A DNA stretch of 64,000 nucleotides from CAVQBJ01 sp963819075. Lineage in GTDB: Bacteria > Actinomycetota > Thermoleophilia > Solirubrobacterales > Solirubrobacteraceae. Positions 60,585 to 64,000 of this stretch are shown here, one piece after another (the first letter of the stretch is position 1; the number at the start of each line of letters is the position of its first letter). A model generated the notes under the pieces. That model saw nothing but the letters and a program-made list of their open reading frames with translations. It searched no databases and was not told the DNA's origin. The translations under genes were made by a program, and so were the position numbers. The DNA lies in the NCBI GenBank assembly GCA_963819075.1, contig CAWFUP010000004.1, positions 682,001 through 746,000 of the forward strand, written 5' to 3'.

Positions 60585-61394
60585 ATGCCCGCGCGTCCTC
60601 CGACCGCGCTCGCCGACGGCAAGCTGCTCCTCGACGAGCCGGCGCCCGGCGTCGCGCGCCTGACGATCGCCCATCCGGCCAAGCGCAACGCGCTCGACCA
60701 CGCGATCCTCGATGCGCTGGCCGGCGTGCTCGAGCGCCTGGAGTCACGCTGCGTGGTGGTGACCGGCAGCGGCGAGATGTTCTCGGCCGGCTACGACATC
60801 GGCGAGATCCCCGACGAGGACTTCCAGGAGCGGGCCGAGCAACTCGTCGCCCATCCATTCACCGAAGCGATCGACGCGCTCGAGTCCTATCCGTATCCGA
60901 CGCTCGCGGCCATCGGGGGCGCGGCCATCGGGGGCGGGCTCGAGCTTGCGCTCGCCTGTGACCTGCGCGTCTGCGCGACCGGCGTCGAGCTCGGGATGCC
61001 GCCGGCCCGCCTCGGACTGGTCTACAGCCACACTGGTCTGCGACGCTTCATCGACGCGGTCGGCGCTGCGCACACACGCGAGCTGTTCCTGCTCGGCCGC
61101 TACATCGATGCCGAGACCGCGGCGGCCTGGGGGCTGGTCAACCGCGCGGTCGGACCCGACGAGCTCGAGGCGACGGCGCTCGAGGTGGCCGTCGAGCTCG
61201 CCGGGGGCGCGCCGCTCGCGCAGCGGGGCAACAAGCGCGTCATCCGCGCACTCCTGGATGCACAGGCCAGCCTCGACCCGGTCATCGAGAGCGAGCTCAT
61301 CGCGCTGCGACAGGCGTCCTTCGCGTCGCACGACATGCGCGAAGGTGTGCGGGCGTTCGGCGAGAAGCGCCCGCCTCGGTGGCTCGGCGAGTAG
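60585..61394 (+). CDS. Enoyl-CoA hydratase/isomerase-family protein
   Basis: 269 residues. IAHPAKRNALDHAILDAL, MFSAGYDIGEIPDEDF and AIGGAAIGGGLELALACD give the crotonase fold and oxyanion hole; ELGMPPARLGLVYSHTGL carries the second catalytic region, and a Glu is kept in GGGLE. It is more similar in length to classical hydratases than the copy at 50560. Leaderless promoter TAGCCT. Precedes bioB on the same strand by 78 bases; a shared function with biotin genes is not implied. Confidence 0.9.
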   Translation: MPARPPTALADGKLLLDEPAPGVARLTIAHPAKRNALDHAILDALAGVLERLESRCVVVTGSGEMFSAGYDIGEIPDEDFQERAEQLVAHPFTEAIDALESYPYPTLAAIGGAAIGGGLELALACDLRVCATGVELGMPPARLGLVYSHTGLRRFIDAVGAAHTRELFLLGRYIDAETAAAWGLVNRAVGPDELEATALEVAVELAGGAPLAQRGNKRVIRALLDAQASLDPVIESELIALRQASFASHDMREGVRAFGEKRPPRWLGE

Positions 61395-61472
61395 CGACGG
61401 CAACGGGCGCGTCCCGTCCGCCGGCGCCCCTAACGTCCCGCGCCTGAACCGCAACCACGGAGGTCGCCGACC

Positions 61473-62648
61473 ATGCCGCCGCTCATCACCCGCGAGGAGG
61501 CCCTCCGACTGGGCGACATCGAGGACCACGCCGAGATCGAGGCGCTCGTGCAGCGCGCGTGGGAGGCACGTCGTGACCGGTTCGGCGACTCGACGGACCT
61601 CTGCTCGCTCGTCAATGCGAAGTCCGGCGGTTGCGCCGAGGACTGCGGCTTCTGCGCCCAGTCGCGCTTCGCCGAGGCCGAGACGCCGATGCACGCGATG
61701 ATGAGCTCGGAGCAGATCCTCGAGCACGCGCGCGCCGCCGAAGCGGCGGGTGCGCACCGCTTCTGCATGGTCACGCAGGGCCAGGGCCTCTCCAAGCGCG
61801 ACTTCGAGCAGATCCTCGAGGGGGCGCGGCTCGTCGCCGAGCACACGAACCTCAAGCGTTGCGCCTCGGTCGGCCACCTGTCGGTGCAGCGCGCTCGGGC
61901 GCTGCGCGAGGCCGGGATCCAGCGCGTCCACCACAACGTCGAGACCGCCGAGTCCTACTACGACGAGGTTTCGACGACGGTCCGCTACGAGGGGCGCCTG
62001 CGCACGATCGACGCCGTCCGCGAGGCCGGCTTGGAGACGTGCGTCGGCGGCATCCTCAACCTCGGCGAGACGCGCGAGCAGCGCGTCGAGATGGCCTTCG
62101 AGCTTGCCGCCATCAATCCGACGAGCGTGCCGATCAACCTGCTCAATCCGCGCGCCGGGACGAAGTTCGGCGACCGCGAGCACATGGATCCGTGGGAGGC
62201 CGTCCAGTGGGTGGCGATCTTCCGCCTCATCCTGCCCGACGCGCTGTTCCGCCTGTGCGGAGGGCGGGTCGAGAATCTCGGCGAGCTCCAACCGCTGGCC
62301 GTCAGGGCCGGGCTCAACGGCGTGATGATGGGCAACTTCCTGACCACGCTCGGCTCCGAGCCCGACGACGACCGCGCGATGTTCGAGGAGCTCGGGCTCA
62401 ACACCGCGGCGCAGCCCGACAACGGCGCCAACCCGCGACCGGACAACCGCTCGGGCTGGCTGTCCGGCGACACGCCCGACGTCGTCGCCGAGCACGTGCG
62501 ACGCTCCACGGCACCGCCGGGGCTGACCGTGCGGCTGTGGGATCCCTCCACCCAGCTGCGCTTCCGCGCGAAGTCGTCCGTTCCGCCTCGCCCAGACGGC
62601 GCGCCGAACGCCGGCGGCGCGGAGCGGCGCGTCGCGGTGCACGAGTAG
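61473..62648 (+). CDS. bioB: Biotin synthase
   Basis: 391 residues. The radical SAM motif CAEDCGFCAQS (residues about 54-62) binds the [4Fe-4S] cluster. KRCASVGHLSVQRARAL, GIQRVHHNVETAESYY and ETCVGGILNLGETREQR are the rest of the barrel, and the Arg/Cys ligands of the second cluster are in positions expected. It inserts sulfur into dethiobiotin. The last 50 residues (Pro/Arg-rich) are longer than in E. coli BioB. GGAGG lies upstream of the ATG. Confidence 0.97.
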   Translation: MPPLITREEALRLGDIEDHAEIEALVQRAWEARRDRFGDSTDLCSLVNAKSGGCAEDCGFCAQSRFAEAETPMHAMMSSEQILEHARAAEAAGAHRFCMVTQGQGLSKRDFEQILEGARLVAEHTNLKRCASVGHLSVQRARALREAGIQRVHHNVETAESYYDEVSTTVRYEGRLRTIDAVREAGLETCVGGILNLGETREQRVEMAFELAAINPTSVPINLLNPRAGTKFGDREHMDPWEAVQWVAIFRLILPDALFRLCGGRVENLGELQPLAVRAGLNGVMMGNFLTTLGSEPDDDRAMFEELGLNTAAQPDNGANPRPDNRSGWLSGDTPDVVAEHVRRSTAPPGLTVRLWDPSTQLRFRAKSSVPPRPDGAPNAGGAERRVAVHE

Positions 62649-62654
62649 CCACTC

Positions 62655-63896
62655 GTGAGCTATATCGACGATCGACTCCAAGAGCTGCGCGAGCTCGGCC
62701 TGTACCGCCGGCTGCGCCTCGTCAGCGGTCCCCAGGGCCCGCGGGTGATGCTCGACGGCAAGCCCGTCCTCCTGCTGTGCTCGAACAACTACCTCGGGTT
62801 GGCCGATGAGCCGGCCGTGCGCGACGCCGCGGCCGACGCCGCGGCGCGCTGGGGGGTCGGCGCCGGCGCCTCGCGGCTCGTGTCGGGCACGATGACCGTC
62901 CACCGGCGCCTCGAGGAGCGCCTCGCCGCCTTCGAGTCGACCGAGGCCTGCGTCCTGTTCGGTTCTGGCTACCTGGCCAACGTCGGCGTCCTCGGCGCGC
63001 TCGCCGGGGCGGGCGACGTCATCTACTCCGATGCACTCAACCACGCCTCGATCATCGACGGCTGCCGACTGTCACGAGCACGCACGTTCGTGTACCGGCA
63101 CGGCGACCTCGAGCACCTGCGCTGGGGCCTGCAGCGCGAGCGCACACTCGGCGAGACGCGCCGGCGAGTGATCGTCACCGACGCCGTCTTCTCGATGGAC
63201 GGAGACGTCGCGCCGCTGCCCGGCCTGGCCGAGCTCGCGGACCGCCACGGCGCGCAGCTCGTCGTCGATGAGGCACACGCGACCGGCGTGCTCGGGCCCG
63301 GCGGGCGCGGCGCCGTGGCCGACGCCGGACTGGAGGGCGAGGTCGACGTCATCATCGGCACGCTCAGCAAGGCGCTCGGCTCCTACGGCGCGTACGCGTG
63401 CGCGACGACCGCGCTCGTGCGCTACCTCGTCAACGTCGCGCGACCGCTCATCTTCTCGACCGCGCCGCCACCGCCGGCGGTGGCCGCCGCGCTGGCCGCG
63501 CTCGAGCTCCTGCAGCGCGAGCCCGCGAGGGTGGACGCGCTGCGCGCCAACGCGCGACTGCTGCGCGCCGAGCTGGCGGGCGAGGGCCTCCCGATCGCCG
63601 ACGCGCCGACGCCGATCGTGCCGCTGCTCGTCGGGGACGCGGGCCACGCGATGGACTGCTGCGAGGAGGCGCTGCGCCGCGGGGTGTTCGCGCAGGCCAT
63701 CCGTCCTCCGACGGTGACGCCCGGAACCTCGCGCCTGCGGCTGACGGTGATGGCGACCCACGGCGCCGAGGAGCTCCGTGACGCGGCCCGCTCGATCGGC
63801 GACGCGGCGCGCGCGGTCGGAGTGCTTGCCGGCCCGGACCGGCGCGTCACCGCGCCGAGCGACGGCGAGCTCGTGCGCGTCTCGCGTGCCGCCTGA
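62655..63896 (+). CDS. bioF: 8-amino-7-oxononanoate synthase
   Basis: 413 residues from GTG, six bases after bioB. SNNYLGLADEPAVRDAA, SDALNHASIIDGCRLSRA, LVVDEAHATGVLGPGG and the PLP-lysine motif IIGTLSKALGSYGAY are BioF features; the SKALG lysine context separates it from the SPT-like enzyme at 14393. It condenses pimeloyl thioester with alanine. The last 30 residues after the fold are Arg/Ser-rich. Stop overlaps the bioD start. Confidence 0.96.
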   Translation: MSYIDDRLQELRELGLYRRLRLVSGPQGPRVMLDGKPVLLLCSNNYLGLADEPAVRDAAADAAARWGVGAGASRLVSGTMTVHRRLEERLAAFESTEACVLFGSGYLANVGVLGALAGAGDVIYSDALNHASIIDGCRLSRARTFVYRHGDLEHLRWGLQRERTLGETRRRVIVTDAVFSMDGDVAPLPGLAELADRHGAQLVVDEAHATGVLGPGGRGAVADAGLEGEVDVIIGTLSKALGSYGAYACATTALVRYLVNVARPLIFSTAPPPPAVAAALAALELLQREPARVDALRANARLLRAELAGEGLPIADAPTPIVPLLVGDAGHAMDCCEEALRRGVFAQAIRPPTVTPGTSRLRLTVMATHGAEELRDAARSIGDAARAVGVLAGPDRRVTAPSDGELVRVSRAA

Positions 63897-64000
63897 GCTC
63901 GCGGGCCGGGCCGCGCCGCGCGGCTGTCTGGTCACGGGCACGGACACCGGCATCGGGAAGTCGATCCTCGCCGCAGCGCTGCTCGCCGCGCTCGCCGCCA
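63886..64000 (+). CDS. bioD: Dethiobiotin synthetase, N-terminus (window ends)
   Basis: The visible 38 residues include CLVTGTDTGIGKSILAAALL, the Walker A-like GTDTGIGKS of dethiobiotin synthetases. It starts at GTG 63886 and overlaps the end of bioF by 11 bases. Completes the bioB-bioF-bioD order. The rest of the gene is outside the window. Confidence 0.93.
   Translation, partial: MPPELAGRAAPRGCLVTGTDTGIGKSILAAALLAALAA

Noticed and set aside
60744..63044. 766-codon minus-strand frame opposite the hydratase and biotin genes
   Set aside because: Antisense shadow of three well-supported genes.

Overview
The window is very GC-rich, dense with coding sequence and has no rRNA, tRNA, CRISPR array, prophage or insertion sequence that I can recognise. 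Codon use, a TPP riboswitch, an actinobacterial-type integration host factor relative, a type III glutamine synthetase, a Holin-X/DUF3618 mini-operon, YrbE/Mkl-type lipid transport genes and many leaderless genes together suggest an actinobacterium. My best guess is the Thermoleophilia (Solirubrobacterales-like), an inference from protein flavour and not from a marker gene.

Layout. 1-8.4 kb: a truncated lipoprotein, a secreted glucuronyl C5-epimerase-like protein, an ArsA/Get3-like ATPase with its proline-rich neighbour and an EVE-domain protein, small membrane proteins, and a MoxR ATPase/VWA pair. 8.4-11.9 kb: a CGNR-type regulator behind a perfect palindrome, then a TPP-riboswitch-controlled ABC importer for a thiamine precursor. 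11.9-17.1 kb: an AlkA-like glycosylase, a head-to-head pair of a GNAT-fold protein and a serine-palmitoyltransferase-like enzyme, and an mIHF-like protein behind a structured leader. 17.1-24 kb: a B3/4 protein, a membrane-anchored thioredoxin-fold protein, an MMPL/RND exporter and an Mla/Mce-type ABC transporter without MCE proteins. 24-32.5 kb: a PucR-type regulator divergent from glutamine synthetase III, then cobalamin-dependent methionine synthase. 32.5-43.5 kb: a glycosyltransferase-flippase fusion, coproheme decarboxylase (HemQ), a clan-A glycoside hydrolase, a bicupin, an IscA-BolA-monothiol glutaredoxin Fe-S group, an HpnA-like epimerase, DegV, and a four-gene operon of tiny membrane proteins.

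43.5-54 kb is a catabolic acyl-CoA region: TetR and MerR regulators, a nitrilase-superfamily amidase, a CaiB-type CoA-transferase, a BKACE enzyme, an acyl-CoA carboxylase beta subunit, a degenerate ureohydrolase, an enoyl-CoA hydratase and two acyl-CoA dehydrogenases. Two closely matching 27-bp inverted repeats lie in the promoter gaps of this region and suggest one regulon. 54-64 kb holds a secreted CAP protein, two SDR proteins (one without catalytic residues), a copper protein that looks like a PHM-type dicopper domain fused to a cupredoxin, a PlsC acyltransferase, a 70-residue biotin carrier, another enoyl-CoA hydratase and the bioB-bioF-bioD biotin operon, which runs off the end.

Two themes cut across the window. 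First, at least sixteen genes have a TAnnnT box 6-9 bases before an ATG or GTG, the layout of a leaderless transcript, which fixes many start codons. Second, three intergenic spacers carry long near-perfect palindromes of one related family, two almost identical and one diverged with compensating changes in both arms.
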